Of a DNA stretch of 64,000 nucleotides, positions 46,142 through 58,900 are shown piece by piece. The DNA is taken from the NCBI GenBank assembly GCA_030268105.1, contig BSDZ01000010.1, positions 1,216,001 through 1,280,000 on the forward strand. Reading direction: 5' to 3'. The notes under the pieces are model-generated. The model was not told the DNA's origin. It saw nothing but the letters and a program-made list of their open reading frames with translations, and did not search any database. The translations under genes and the position numbers were made by a program. Every line of letters begins with the position of its first letter. The first letter of the stretch is position 1. The DNA is from Volvox africanus. Lineage: Eukaryota > Chlorophyta > Chlorophyceae > Chlamydomonadales > Volvocaceae.

Positions 46142-49100
46142 ATGAGAGGCCGCGCTTTGCTCGGTTTGCCTCAGGGCTTTAACTGGTTCCTGATTTTGGT
46201 TACCGTCATCGTAAGCTTATTGGTCCTTGGCGCATGTATCTATATACTTGTGGAGTATCAGCACCCAGAGGACCGTAATCAGGCATGGTTTCCCAAAATC
46301 ATAGTTGTCTTCTCCATGACGCTGGCAATTTGGACGGTGTTAATGTTCCCCCTGGATGTGGGGAACACGAACGCCTGTGCCACCAACATCTCGCCAAGCG
46401 CTTGCACCTACACACTGCCAATGAAGCAGCTCTGGTACGCAGTCTTCATAACAAACCTTGTTCTCGTCTTTGTCATCATACCTTTCACGTTATTCTTCTA
46501 TGAAGGCGACAGCGACTAGTGAGTGAGGAAGGGGCCCGGCGCGAGATAAGAGGAGCGCAAAGGACGGGTGGGGATTCGTAAACAGGATCCCCCGGGTCAG
46601 CCCATACCCGCACGGCGGGTTATTGAACAGGGGAACGTTATAGCGTCAAGTTTCCCTGGTAGGCATGTGCTCGTGCCTGTCTCGCGCAATACCCCTCGCC
46701 TTAGCATATCATGCCCGGCGTCGAGTGGAGTCAGTATCCTCCAGGCCATGCACGCATTCCATGGCGTACTCCTGTACGCTGTACCTGTCAAGCTTCGCTT
46801 GCGTCTCTATTAATCCGCGCGATGCCTGCAACGATTGTGTTCTGAGTCTCAGCACCTAGCCGCTATTTCCACCTTCAGGACTGACCGACCGCCCCGAATG
46901 TCCCCGTTGGAATTCTCCACGTACCCTCATCAGCACGTTCTGTCAGAAAGTGAAAGGCTCTTTAATGTGGACTGCCGGTTTCCTCATCTTCATCATCTTG
47001 ATTATTGTTATCATGTACAGTAAGTTGCCAGCGGGGGATGGGTGCAACCACCGGGGTAAGCTGAGTTGTATTCGGCCGAGTTTATTGATAGGCCGTCGGT
47101 CATGAGGGTGGGATCGACCAGGTTGTGTTGATGCCTTCCTTTCGCGGTATGCGGACGCGAGCCCATGTTCTACCCCTCATCCGCGCACCCCTCCGGCTGG
47201 CCCCCTGCTCACTTCGCGGCCGCAGTGCTGATTGGCTACGTCGTGTACCCTACGCAGCAGCTGACATCGGGCGTGCGCAGCCTGCGCGTACTGAAAAATA
47301 TCAATACGTATAATGTCAGCTGCATCCCGCCGGCCACCACCAACACCACGACGAATAGCACAATAACGGCCGACGAACAGGTCCGCACAGGATCGGTAGT
47401 TTGGGAAGGAAGATGTGAACGTTACCTTCGAGGTGTCTCCGTCTTGAAACTCAGGCACCTCGGGGTACTCTTTCATTAGATGTGGCTGGTCATCATTAGT
47501 TCACGCTGCCACAAGGCCTCACGCTGCTTACTTTCCGTGTGCATTCGGTGTTCCAGGAGTGAATTGCGGCACTGTCTGACACGGGCTCGGCACATGCCTC
47601 CAGCATCTTGTGCCTCTAGCATATCGCTCTTGCCCTCTTGCCCCGTTTCTAATCCCATCCTGCATGCATGGAGGCAGTGTGGCTGTGCTGCACCTCTTGC
47701 TGTATTCCGGTTCTGAGTTTGGGTGATTATGGCACAACGCCATGCCAGGTTCTCCTTCTCATGCGATAGGCAGCGACAATGTCAGCGTGCACTCGACACA
47801 ATCTTCCCAAGCGTGCAGCTCGGATTGCGCCACGTGTATGCGTTAACCACATAGACCACATACCGCTTTTTCCTTCTCCCGGTGCATAAAACGTCTGCCC
47901 ATGGTTTTAGATATGATGTAGCCAGCTCGGACACGCCTGCCCTCCGCCTGCGCCATCACCCTGCAGTGTAGCGCCTTTGGCAACAAGTTCGTGTTGAAGA
48001 ACTGGAAGCTGCGCGTGTCGCTACCTGTTTACATCATGGCCATACAGTCCGTGCTAGGTTGGCTGCTTTTCCTTGTCTTCGCGGGTGTAGGGCTATTGGC
48101 GGCACCCATAGATTGGCTGCAGGAGTTCCTCGGGCGTCCTCGGGCGATTATCACGAAGTCAGAGTACATGCGGCGGGCGCAGATCATAGCGCAACGAGCG
48201 AAGCAACTTATGGTGCGTACTTTACCATCTGCAGTGGTTGGCCTGTGAATTGGAGACCTGGAGGGGTAGGGTAGGGTGGGGAAAGTCGAATGAAACGAAT
48301 CCTGGTGCTGATAGTGGGAGTAAAACGAGGAATAATCATGAGAGTCGACGTCGTCCAAAGTAGGAAAAGTGGAAACGAACTGTGATGTAAACTAGGTCGT
48401 CGTCAAGGCCGCGAGTTGAAGCAATAAAAAGAAGAGAAAATGTAGTTATATATACTATCGGCCTTATTGTTGGCGGCGAAGTGAAAGGCGTGTTGGCTCT
48501 GAGGCGAAGCTGACCTAACCGCTTGCGCTTGCGCTGTCATGCGAGTCGGGGGTTTGTTGGGGGGGGAGTTGTGGAACAGCAGCACGGCTGTCGCTGCACA
48601 GCTTCTTGGGTGGTCTTGCTGCGGGTAACCCCGTGACCAGCCTCGGCTAACCGTCGCTGTTGTACGTGTTTTCGCTGAAGTGCGCCGCTCTCCCGTATGT
48701 GTATGCGTCGTCCCTGGCCTGCCCCGCGGACTCGGCTCACTCATCCATTTCTGTCCTGGGTGGTGGACAGAGTATGTTGCAGCTGCTGCGACGTGGTGAG
48801 CACGACCGGCGGTGGCGCAGCAACTTTCAAAAGGTGCAGCGTGAGGTAGCGCTGTTGGAAGACGATGAGTACCAGCTCGAACGAGTGTTTCCGCAGGTGA
48901 GCCCTGTCACCCTCTGCACTCATGGGGGTGCGGGAGGACAAGTTGGATCCTAGACGTGTGTATGTCCGTATGTCTGTGTGTCCGCCCGTGTGTCCGCGGG
49001 GGAGGGGGGGAAGAGGGAGACATAAGGATGACAGTGTCGTCAGAAAGCCCTGCACCAGAACGCGCTTGGAAGGGGTAATGATTCATAGTTAGTAATTAGT

Positions 49101-50924
49101 TTTGTTATATAGTTTGGTAAATCGTAGTTAATACAAATTATGGGATTGCCGGGTCGGTAGACAAGGAAGACAAGGGACAAGCTCATTGGAGTCGTTGAGT
49201 TGCTTTATGAAAAAGGCCATCTTGTTTCTCTTGGTTCGAGAGATCAAGTCGATACGGCTCCCCCAATAGGGCATTCTTTAGTTCATGTAGCAGGCGTATT
49301 TGCCGAATCAGAACGCGGATCCCTGTTTGATGACCTTCCATCGAAGATGTTTCGAAAATATAAGATGAGATGATAGATGTATAAGTGTATATGGGAGGGA
49401 CGCGGCGTTGCTTGCGGACCGTGGAGCTATTTGCATCGTGCATACGGTCACGGTGCAGCCTGAGCACCGTGCTCGGGGTGCACCCTGCGGACTGCCGAGC
49501 AAGGTTGCCGGTAGATTGCAGACACGGCTCGCCAGAGACCGCACTAATGCTGCCTCTTGGGGATTGAAATAATCACTCCGCTTAGCATCAAACAGTTTGC
49601 ACCACCACCTAAGCACCACCAGTACAGGAAATAAGATTACCGATAGGTAGAAGAAAATCCTCCGATATCTGCACTCAGGTGTCCATGCACGTTGGTTTTG
49701 GACGGACGAGAGTATAGGGATGGCTTTGGAGTTTGGACGAACCAACGGTCACACTTTGCTAACCGGTCCCATCCCATTCAATACCCTACTCCATTGCCCC
49801 GTTTGCCCGCCCCGCTCCGCTTTGATGCTGTCATCTGTACCCAGGGCGAGGATGGCGAGGTCCGCTGGGTGATGTTTATGCTGGGCTTCTGGATGCTGGC
49901 CTTCATGTCCTTCCTGGGTTTCTGCCTGACGGGCGTCTGGGTCGCGCACATGATCGCGTACATGCTGCCCCCCGTGCCGTTGAATCCCTTCCTCAACAGC
50001 ATGTTTGTGGTGCTGGACGGCGTGTTCCCGCTCTTTGGTACAGGCGCCTTTGCGCTCTTCTGCCTTTACCTCATGGCCGTAGCCATGAAGGGCAACTTCA
50101 TGCTGGGTCTCAATTTCCTAATCATAAAGCTCTACCCAATGCGCCCGGGGTCCACTATGATGTCTTCTTTCCTCGTCAACACGGCGCTCGTTCTGGTCAT
50201 GGCACCGGCCATTGTGCAGTTTTGCGCACAGGTAGGCGGGCTTGTGTATGTCTGTGTGCCTCTGTCCGTTGAAATGCTCGATAAGTAAGCTCTGACTGCC
50301 TGACTGACTTAGTAGGCGACTGATTGGCAGTTAGGGTGGGTTAGGGTGGTTGGCTCAAGACCGCTAAGGTGGGCTAGACTTCCATGAGGTTGACCAGACG
50401 TCTGGATGTGATGGGCTGGATGGTGAAAGTGCAGCACTGCAACCGCGTGCTGTAGGCTGCAGGTACATGTAGCAGTGCTTTGCTCATGGCGAGCATGGAG
50501 GGTGCTTGCGCGTGAAGGTATGCGCCATGATGACGTCTCTCTGTATTGCAAAGAAAGACGCATCTAGAGTTGCTGGGTTGCGCCTCAGTTGTATTCCTCT
50601 TCAGTTTCGACTCTCTCTCTCTCTCTCAGCTTTATCCGAGTTGACATTCCGCCATGTCCCATGCCTGTGCCACTCTGCCCCTTCCCTCATATGCCGCCTT
50701 TCCAACAACAGGCATTTGCCGTGTACGCGAATGGCACGTCCATATTTGACGTATTTGGCAATCAGGTAATGTACCTCATTGGCCTGAAGTACATATACAA
50801 CTTCAACATCTTTCTTTATGGCATGCTGGCAGTCATGGGGCTGTCTGCCGTCTTCCTTGCCTTCCGCGGCAAGAAGGTATGGAAGCGGCGCAACCCGGAG
50901 GACGCGTATTCGACGATCGATTAA
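46142..50924 (+). CDS. Plant-type LMBR1-like (LIMR) multipass membrane protein, seven exons
   Basis: Exons 46142-46518, 46934-47019, 47226-about 47394, 47967-48212, 48783-48896, 49845-50231 and 50712-50924 join in phase; only the third exon's donor is uncertain. Landmarks match plant LMBR1-like proteins (At3g08930/At5g01460 type): ILVEYQHPEDRNQAWFPK, MFPLDVGNTNAC, LPMKQLWYAVF, IPFTLFFYEGDSDY, KGSLMWTAGFLIFIILII, the charged loop SEYMRRAQIIAQRAKQL plus WRSNFQKVQREVALLEDDE, then several helices ending in IGLKYIYNFNIFLYG and a basic tail with RRNPEDAYSTID. About nine transmembrane segments are visible. Animal relatives (LMBD1, LIMR) are lysosomal or plasma-membrane proteins linked to cobalamin export or lipocalin uptake; the role in algae is unknown. 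The start MRGRALLGLP follows plant N-termini; an upstream in-frame ATG at 46097 would add 15 residues. Confidence 0.9.
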
Positions 50925-51100
50925 GGCCCGGGGGAAGCAGCCGCAGATTCGCCCTTACAGCTATGGAGCGGAGCCGGTGTATAGGGGCCGCCACTGCGAC
51001 CGCCACCGCGACCGCCGCTTGCCTGTTACGATCTGCCTCGGATTGGGGCGTGCGGGGAGTCCCTTCATAGGTTGCTGATTTTCGTGTGTGTATGTGTGTG

Positions 51101-51142
51101 TGTGAGAGAGAGAAAGAGAGAGAAAGAGAGAGAAAGAGAGAG
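51101..51142. repeat. (GAGAGAAA)n purine repeat
   Basis: About four near-perfect 10-nt GAGAGAGAAA units just after a TGTG tract, in the 3' flank of the LMBR1-like gene. Confidence 0.85.
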
Positions 51143-51230
51143 TAGAAGCCGGAGAGAGCAAAGATGAGAGCCCGTGTCCTGGCAACGAGCTTTCCCCCGG
51201 CCTGCACAGAGGAGGAGGCGACTCAGGGCT

Positions 51231-51235
51231 TGTAA
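51231..51235 (+). terminator. Putative TGTAA poly(A) signal of the LMBR1-like gene
   Basis: TGTAA about 310 nt after the stop at 50924, the first such motif downstream that I find. Confidence 0.45.
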
Positions 51236-53141
51236 GGCCGTAGCTCCATGAACAACTACGTTGCAAAGCTCAAAGTTAAAACCAGGTGGTCTACCTTTCC
51301 AGGATTCCAGCGGCTTACCTCGATGGAGGGACTGGGGCTGCGGGCTGCCGTTTTAGTAGTATAATATCGGACGTGACACATATATATGACCTGAAATACA
51401 TTTGAAGGTGAGCTGGGCGATTTTTAAGCATGAAAACACGAAAAGGACGCATGCTCGTCTGGGGTGGCTGCTCGTCAGCAGCCTCACGGGGGGCTAATAG
51501 GTTGGTACGTCGTAGAGCAATTGGCTTGCACACGTTGCGTCCAGCGTTGTTGGAAAGCGCTGGCGGCGCGATGGGAGCTGCCGCCCTGCCCTTCTTCATC
51601 CTGCTGTTCGTGGACTGGTATGAGGCCGGTGGTATGAGGCAGTGTGAGTAGGGCCATGAGCGACAGAACCGAGCTGTGATCGGCGGGATAGCGGGATGCC
51701 TGATAGGATAGAGCCTAAGAGTCGCTGGGCGAAGAGCTTCGCGATGGCGACTGTGCCTTGCTGCTGGCGGTCCGCGCAAGCCCGCGGTTAAATCGCTGGG
51801 TGTGACTCGGCGAACTGTGACAAGCCATAATATCCTGGATTATTGGTTTTGATGAACTTGGTCGGAAAGGGTTCATACGATGGCTTGGTATTGTGAGACG
51901 TAAATTACTTGTCACTTTTGTCGTGCAACTGGACTAGGGGTTGACGCATGAAGGGATGAGGGACATGCGCATACAAAATGTACGGCACCTGCCAAGGAGG
52001 AAGGCCCAAAATCAGTGTTACGGCTTATTTGTGGATGTCGATTTCGGAAAAAAAATGCCAACACTGATACGTCGGGTGCGGGTTTGGCTGTGATGTCAAG
52101 TGACAAGAACACAGCGGCAGTGGCTGTTTTCAGTCGGTCTTGGTGATATGAATCAGGCCGTCACGTCCGGCTGTGCTTCGCTGTATGTCGTTAGCAGCAT
52201 CACAGTCCTGTTGGGCTGGCCCGGGGCTCCAGCTTCACGACAGGAGACCATTGCAGGCGAGCAGTGCGTCACAGTCTTCCTGGGTATCCGGTGGCCTTGG
52301 TTCAGGATGCCGGTGGCGGGACGAAATTGAGCGGTTTGCAACCAGCAAGTAAGCATGATGTTATTGGGGCGCATTCCTAAGGAAAAGTGAAGCTACGCTA
52401 AGGCAAAATACTAAGGCGCCTGGCATGCTGCTGCAGCGCTGGCAGGAGTCCGGTATGTAGTAGAGTACAGTGGGGTACGGACTGCGTCTCCACCAGGGAA
52501 AAATAGGTACTAAGGAATGCGTGCCGCCGATACCCCAGATGGCGAGGAATGACATCACATAAGAGCCGTTAACAGCGTATCGGTACATGTCGTGATTGTT
52601 TCTTGGGGATGCGCGCTATTCATGCGCCGCTGGAGCGAGGGGGGGAGCCGGTGGGGCAGCCTAGGGGCGGGGTGAGGTGAGTGACATCTAGCACCAGCTG
52701 ATCAGCAAAGTTCCAGCAGCTGACCACAATGAAATCTTTTAGCGCTGTTGCTTGCACGGAATGATGACGCCTTTGAAGCGCATGTAGGTGTCTTAGGCCA
52801 GGAACACACCTAAGAAAGCCGTGCACCGCACCCGCGCTGTCCGTACTGTATTGCGACACGCTCCGAACCTCGATAACGGCTTCGCCGGTCAGAAAGTGAC
52901 AAAAATCTACTCGTTGTGCATCAGCAAGATTTCTTGTCACCTTGATTCACTTCGGTGCTGGCAGCGTATGTAAGTAGTTACAAGCATAGCCTCCTTCGCA
53001 TTTTATCCCAGAACATACACTTGACCTACTGTCTCATTTTATACATGAAATTTTTTTATGTAGCTGTTGAATTATTCAGACCTTAGTGGACGTGAATTGC
53101 AAGTTGGATTCGTGAGCTAGTGGTGACGATTAAAGGTCTAC

Positions 53142-55878
53142 ATGTTTCAACAGCTTGGTAGCTCTGCGGGGATATTACAAAGGCCATGTGCGCATTGCGA
53201 TGTCATGGGACACGCCTCACGGGTCGCCGGCGCCCATGGCAATTCCTCACGGAGCCACTACCGGCAATCCGTACCGCAGCCTCGCACACCAAGCCGAAAT
53301 TCCCCGCTCTGCATTGTGCGGACTGTACCTTCGGGTACGATGCCAGCTTCTGCCCTTACCACACCATCCGAGGTTCCTCCCGTCAACGCCGGAGCTGCCA
53401 CCAGGTCATCCGCAAGCTGCGTCCATGGGCCTCAGAACCCGCCAGTCGCACCTGAGCCAGACGAGGGATCCATTGCCCCTCCTTTGGATCTCCCGCAGTC
53501 TGCAATAGTCAACAGTCCAGCCAGATGCGAGGCGGGCCTTGAATTAACTGCCGCCGTATCCACAACCACATCCCAAGCCGCTGCTTTGGCATCAGCTGAT
53601 GCCAGTTTGGCCAAAGGCCCGGTGGAGGCTTCCGATTCGGCAACCGCTTCTGATCTGCCAGTTACAACGTTCCAGGATTCAGTCACGGAATACGGCAAGG
53701 GGGTTGTGGCTGCGCGATCCACAGTGGAGGCCGCATCGGACGAGGAGGCCAGCAGCAGCGGTTCCCGGACCTCTTGGCCGGGTCGGCCCCACAGCGGCAC
53801 TGGCATGGATTCGCTTCCGGCCTCTTCTCGCATGCCGCCCATTTACGCAGAAGCCCTTACACAGCCCTACACCTGGCCGCGGCCAAAGTTTAATATCCGT
53901 GCGCGGCCTAACTTTCTCCACAATTACCCGGTGCCCCCCGGCAAGACGTTCAACGTGAATTCCTTCCTCGGCAAGGGCGACCCCTGCCGCGGCCATTACC
54001 TGGTTCCGGAGCGCAGCTACGGCCACTTCTTGGAGTCGTACACAGCCGCACTGGAGGAAGGTTACCAAATGTACTTAACCGAGAACTACCACCAGCAGGT
54101 GTACAAGTTTTTCTTGGAGTTAGACTGGGACTGGGATACCGATCTGGCCCTCGTGATGGAGGTCACCCCGCAGCTCGTCACGCTCGCGACCCAAATCGCC
54201 AGCGACTTTTACAGTGTGCCGTATGCCAACGTCATTACTTCCATCCGTACGCCGTACAAAATCCACCTTAACTTTCCACAGCTGCTCACCACCGAGCTGC
54301 TCGCATGTCTTTGCCGAGATCGCTTGCTGGAGGCCTGTGTCGAATGCATGGGTCCACGGTACGGCGGGCGCGTCGACTGGGAGCGACTGATTGACTTTCC
54401 GCACGGCAGTCTGCGCCTGATGGGCTCTCGGAAGGCGGCCCACATGGACAGAGACCCGCCCTGGGTTCGTGACAAAGCCTACTACCCGGCTCGTTTGACG
54501 GAGGACGGCCGGTGGCAGCCTGGGCGCATCACGCAGGGACTGCTAGCTGCCGCGAGCATCTTCCCGCCACGTCACCGGGTGGCTGCGTTTGAGCGGTCGC
54601 CCGCCTACCTTGATATGATCTTTTTGGACCTTGAGTAGGTGGCGGCCGGATCCGCGTTCAGCGAATTGAACCATGGCTCCGTGGGACACGTGACCATAGA
54701 TAAAAAGATGAGATGGGATGAGAAGGGATTGGTCGGATTGGTCTGCCTCACGTGGGCGAGATAATAGTGTATGTACAGTAAACCGGAAAGGCCAGTTATT
54801 CCGTTCGATTCGGCATCCGTGTTACCAAGCGAACTATCCGCTATAGTTTTAATAGCAGGGTTGATTGGTTTTAAAAGACGTTTGTTTCCGGCATTCACAT
54901 TCTGGCTTCGTGAACCCGCGGCTTTGGTCCCTACTCTTCATATGCTTTCCGTCGACACCCTAGGGCCTACCAGAAAAAGATGGAAGAGCGGCGACTGGAA
55001 CGCGCCCGGCGTCGAGCTGAGAGGGAGCAGCAGCACCCGGACACGGGCCCGAGAGAGCAACCAATCCCTAATCTGCCTCCCGGAAGCAGCAAGAACCCCC
55101 TGTATGTGCGGCTGGAGGTGCAGCCGGACGAAACGGTGCGTCTAAGCGCCGGCGCGTCTGGATGGAGTCTTTAAAAACAATTCACACCAAATGCATATGT
55201 GTGGTTGTGGGGTGGGGTGGGGGGGTGCATTGTGATTCAGTCTCCAAAGTGAAAAGCCTCCAGGTGCCCTGGATGCGCGATAGTTGGTACTAACTGTCTG
55301 GAATGTTGCGAACGATAACAACAACAATAACCACAACAACGACAACAACAACCAAACCAACATATAGATAAATAGATGAATAAATAAATAATTAATGAAA
55401 GTTATAAATAGTTATAGTTCTAAATAAATGAACAGGTATAAATAAATAGGTATTTCTATTACCTTGAGTAACATGCGTTCTGCCGCAAAGTTCCTGAGTG
55501 CGAACCTTTTGCAAGGGGACCACACATCACGTCCCGCTGAAAACGGCAATAGTCGCCAAGCTCGTGATGCTGATGGCCCTTCGCCTCCCGCCCATGCGCA
55601 CGCAGGTGGCAATCAGGGTCTATGTAAAATCCAAGTACCGAAGTAAAAACCAGGGGGCCTTCTATTCTTCGCGTGCAACTGCAGCGGCTGCCAAGACGAT
55701 CGGCGGTGCCGACATGGCAGCAGCACAGCACAGCACAGCAGACGCGACCGAAACGGCTGATGAGGGACCCATGGCGGCAGCAGCAGACGGGGTGATCGAG
55801 GAGGACACGGCTGGTGGGGGGAGCGCAGTGCACAGCGAGGCGCGGTCGCAAGAAGCGGGTGCAATGACGTATGAATGA
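53142..55878 (+). CDS. Archaeo-eukaryotic primase (AEP) superfamily protein, herpes/pox/NCLDV type, three exons
   Basis: Exons 53142-54634, 54964-55135 and 55606-55878 join in phase (donors CTTGA|GTAGGT and GAAACG|GTGCGT; acceptors ACACCCTAG and GCGCACGCAG) to give 645 residues. The first ~240 residues are Ser/Ala/Pro-rich and probably disordered. Residues about 250-460 carry the AEP core: ELDWDWD (about 325-331, the metal-binding acidic pair), YKIHLNFP (the sxH-type motif, His about 375) and LIDFPHGSLRLMGSRK (about 416-431, third acidic residue followed by the Arg/Ser/Lys signature of PrimPol and viral primases). After this, a basic coiled coil (KKMEERRLERARRRAE) leads to NPLYVRLEVQPDET and an acidic tail. 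Such enzymes make primers or act in damage-tolerant synthesis. Base composition is host-like. No helicase domain or zinc-binding motif is obvious. Reading past the 54634 donor gives a false stop at 54638. Family-level assignment rests on motifs. Confidence 0.65.
55310..55460. repeat. AAC/AAT and AAATA-rich low-complexity stretch
   Basis: CAACAA and ATAAATA units in the second intron of the primase-like gene, much more AT-rich than its surroundings. Confidence 0.75.
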
Positions 55879-55919
55879 ATGTTGGAAGAGCCTACCAACA
55901 GCGCAAAGAGGAGGAAGGG

Positions 55920-55924
55920 TGTAA
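55920..55924 (+). terminator. Putative TGTAA poly(A) signal of the primase-like gene
   Basis: TGTAA 42 nt after the stop at 55878. Its closeness supports 55878 as the true end of the three-exon model. Confidence 0.5.
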
Positions 55925-58900
55925 GGACTGATGTTGCGTTGGCCGAGCCTACGCGTGGCCCAGCAGCCGAGAAGTTTGTGCGTCGGCAGCCTGATGAGGC
56001 GGCCCTAGTCTTGGGAAGCGTCTTGAAAGTTGGTTTCGGAGCTTAAATTGAAAAGTCATTCTCCAGTGGCAGCGCAGTGCAGGGTTATCAAATTAGGTTA
56101 ATGCCGATGTTGTTGACTCGTGGTCCCGTACCCAGAGCCCATCAAGTTTTAAAAGAAGCTCGGGAAGCGTGATGGAGATACACACACGCACACACATGTG
56201 CTCGCACGCCACATGCTTTTATTTAGGTTTGTGACGAAGACATGGTCGGTGTCCTTGCAAAGAAGAACGTGGAAGAGGGGCGTTTGCAGTGCTGCTACCT
56301 CGGCCTGTGGCAGGACGTTTGCAGGTTAAAGCAGGCAGGGCAGGGTTCAGGGAGGGAACGGAAGGGAGGAGTAGGCCCTGTAAGCAGGTCCGACGCGTGT
56401 GAGTGGCCAAGGTTACACGGTGACCTTCTACGCTGAAGTTGTGGATTGTGCTGCGGCCCAATGCCTGCAGCGCTGTCGGCATGGGGCCCAGCTTCAGCTC
56501 ACGGCGCTCCTAGTTGAGTTCTGCCACTTTGAGGTGGCAACCGATGTGTGTGTTCTGCAAACCGAAGAAGCTGTTTTTTTGCTTAATGTTGCGAGGCAGG
56601 GCCGTGCAGGAGCCCCTGTGTACACGTTACCGCAAGAGGTGCGCGCTAGGGGACGCAACCCAGAGGCATCATGTGAATGGTTCTGCTGTACGTCCCGAAA
56701 ACCCTCAGACGTCGGGCAGTATAGAAGGAATGGCTTGAGATGGGATTGCGTAGATCAGTGCTGCTCCGCCCTGACGTGCGAAAGCACCGGCATTGTACTG
56801 AAGTGCAACGTACTGAATATTGCGCTCGCATTTGACGCTCGAATTCCCAGTTTGGTGGATAATGCTTATTCAGGTCCGGTATAGCATGCGTGGTTTTATG
56901 CAGCGCATATGAAGGCGCCTTCAGGCTCTTGCCTGCTCTTGTGAATGGTTGGTAAGTCAAATGTATGGGCTCCGGACGCATGCGTTCTCCATGGGGGGAA
57001 CGGGATCCAGCACGATGCATGCCCTCCTAGCTGCTTTTGTCGTGTCGCCGTCTTCGCGGGATGCTACTGCTGCTTGTCATTGTTGGCGTCGCACAACCGC
57101 TGCGATGACAAACCCCATGCCTATGCATGTTTTGATACCAGGCTAATCCCCTTGACCCCTGGCCCCTCCTTGAGATGTAAATCACCGGCACCACGCACAT
57201 GTTGACTGTGGCGATGTTGTTCGTGAGGATTTCCAGTTTCCGCACAAAGGGCAAGACCATCTCGCAACATAGGATCAGTATGCAGCACAAGACCAACGTG
57301 AGAACGGTCTTCGTTGCTGTACTTTTGCAGCTCAAAACCGCCGCGGGGAGACGCCATCTTTGCGTCACCTTGATGCTCGGCCGCAGCGTGCAATATGAAA
57401 CTATCTAGTTTGTGGTATATATGAATGATACAATGCCCTTGAGTTCATTATCGCCCAGCACCACAGGGGCGTTTCAAGCCAACCGTCGATGAAGTCCATT
57501 TCTTACAGACCCTTCAACCGTTCATAAAGTTTTCAGCATTAATTAGTAACAAGCAGTGTAATACATGCTAACCTCATGTTTTAATGCGGATCAGCTATCG
57601 GTAAATGATAACAGAATGAGAAAGATAAAATACCTTCATAAACTCAAATTCCAAGATTTGCTTTAATGTCACTCAACTTCTGATTGATATACATTATTGT
57701 GAGCAAGGGCTGGTTGGTTCGCATAACCCTCGATCCAATATCTATATTATATACTCATAGAATCAGCCAGATCACACATACCGTTGATTAAAAAAACGTT
57801 CCCTCTATGCGGAGGGAATAACAACATTAACCAAGCCAGCCAGATGCTATTTTATATTCTAGTACGGATAGACGAGCTGTCGTACACATCCCCGTCAGAA
57901 TCTGAACCTTTCGCCGAACATATGCCGCGGATGCGCCGCTAGATTGCCAGTCACAGTCCATGACCATCCTGAATTTGTGGGGCCTAATAGAAATGCAACT
58001 TCTTATTTACATAAAAACAGTAGCGGGCTTACTGGAGGTCACGGAGCGCCAGGGTAAGTAAGGCAGCAAACCGCGCATGCTGTCGTGCAAAACAAAGGTT
58101 ACACAAGCTTAGGTGTACGCCCCAACGGAAAGGGCATTGGCACCCTGATCGACACCTTTCAGCCTCCTACCATACGGGGAGGTAATCTCGATGTGGCTAT
58201 CCAGAAGAACTGTCGCCTCACCGTCAGCTCGTGAACGCTGACAGGCCAGCACGTACTGGTGGATTAAGGGCGCGCTAGGGTTTTTCTTACACGGCTTTCT
58301 CATTGCGGTCATCCGACCAGGTTTGGCCGGGGGTGAAGCAGCGTGTTTTATGGCGCGTTGCTGTACCTTGTCTTCCTTTCGGAGGTGGAGTTCCAGAGCA
58401 GGAAAGAATCTCAGGAGAAAACACACGAGTTGCATCCACACAAGAATATAAGGACTGCAGTCCTTACATTCCCTGCCTACAAATACTGCCAAGGTACACA
58501 GCATAAAAGGACAATGTACAGCTCGAACGACGAAAAGGAAAATGCAGTAAAGCCCTGGTAGAGAAGGCCAGTAGAGCATTGAAGGGCAGCTCATAGCTGC
58601 ATCCATTTCTTGTGGGCGACAGTGCAACGCTTGACCCTCCATGATGGGGCTACACCCGGGATTGGGGGCTGGGGGTCGTTCCGGTTAATGCCCCTTAGGT
58701 TGAGGCCACCAGCCCGAGGGCCTTGGCGGCAATAGGAGGACATAAGAAGCTCGAGGGAGGGGCCAGTGGCGGCGGCAGCCGCCAGACTGCACGGCTAGTC
58801 GTATCTTGGTCCATCACTTGAGCCTAGGGTGTCCGTCGGGTCCTCAGTACGGGACGCAATCGTGCTGGGAGAGCCGCATGCACGGTATGCCTGGATTTGG

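Larger units (their letters stand above)
50925..53141. other. Intergenic region
   Basis: It starts with the 3' UTR of the LMBR1-like gene (TGTAA at 51231) and contains a GAGAGAAA purine repeat at 51101-51142. An open minus-strand frame at 52620-52940 lacks an ATG and is not recognised. The right end carries the promoter of the primase-like gene. Confidence 0.5.

Noticed and set aside
49308..49745. 145-codon minus-strand frame inside an LMBR1-like intron
   Set aside because: It lacks an ATG start, has no family resemblance, and lies wholly within a 0.95-kb intron bounded by well-supported exons.
50331..50350. GTTAGGGTGG repeats resembling telomere sequence
   Set aside because: Only two imperfect units inside an LMBR1-like intron; too short for an interstitial telomeric tract.
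52620..52940. 106-codon minus-strand frame divergent from the primase-like gene
   Set aside because: It begins with GTG rather than ATG, shows no acceptor that would make it an exon, and has no family match that I can see.
53142..55878. Integrated giant virus or Polinton element
   Set aside because: Only the primase-like gene is present. No capsid, packaging ATPase, integrase, polymerase B or terminal inverted repeats are seen, and the gene has introns and host-like composition.
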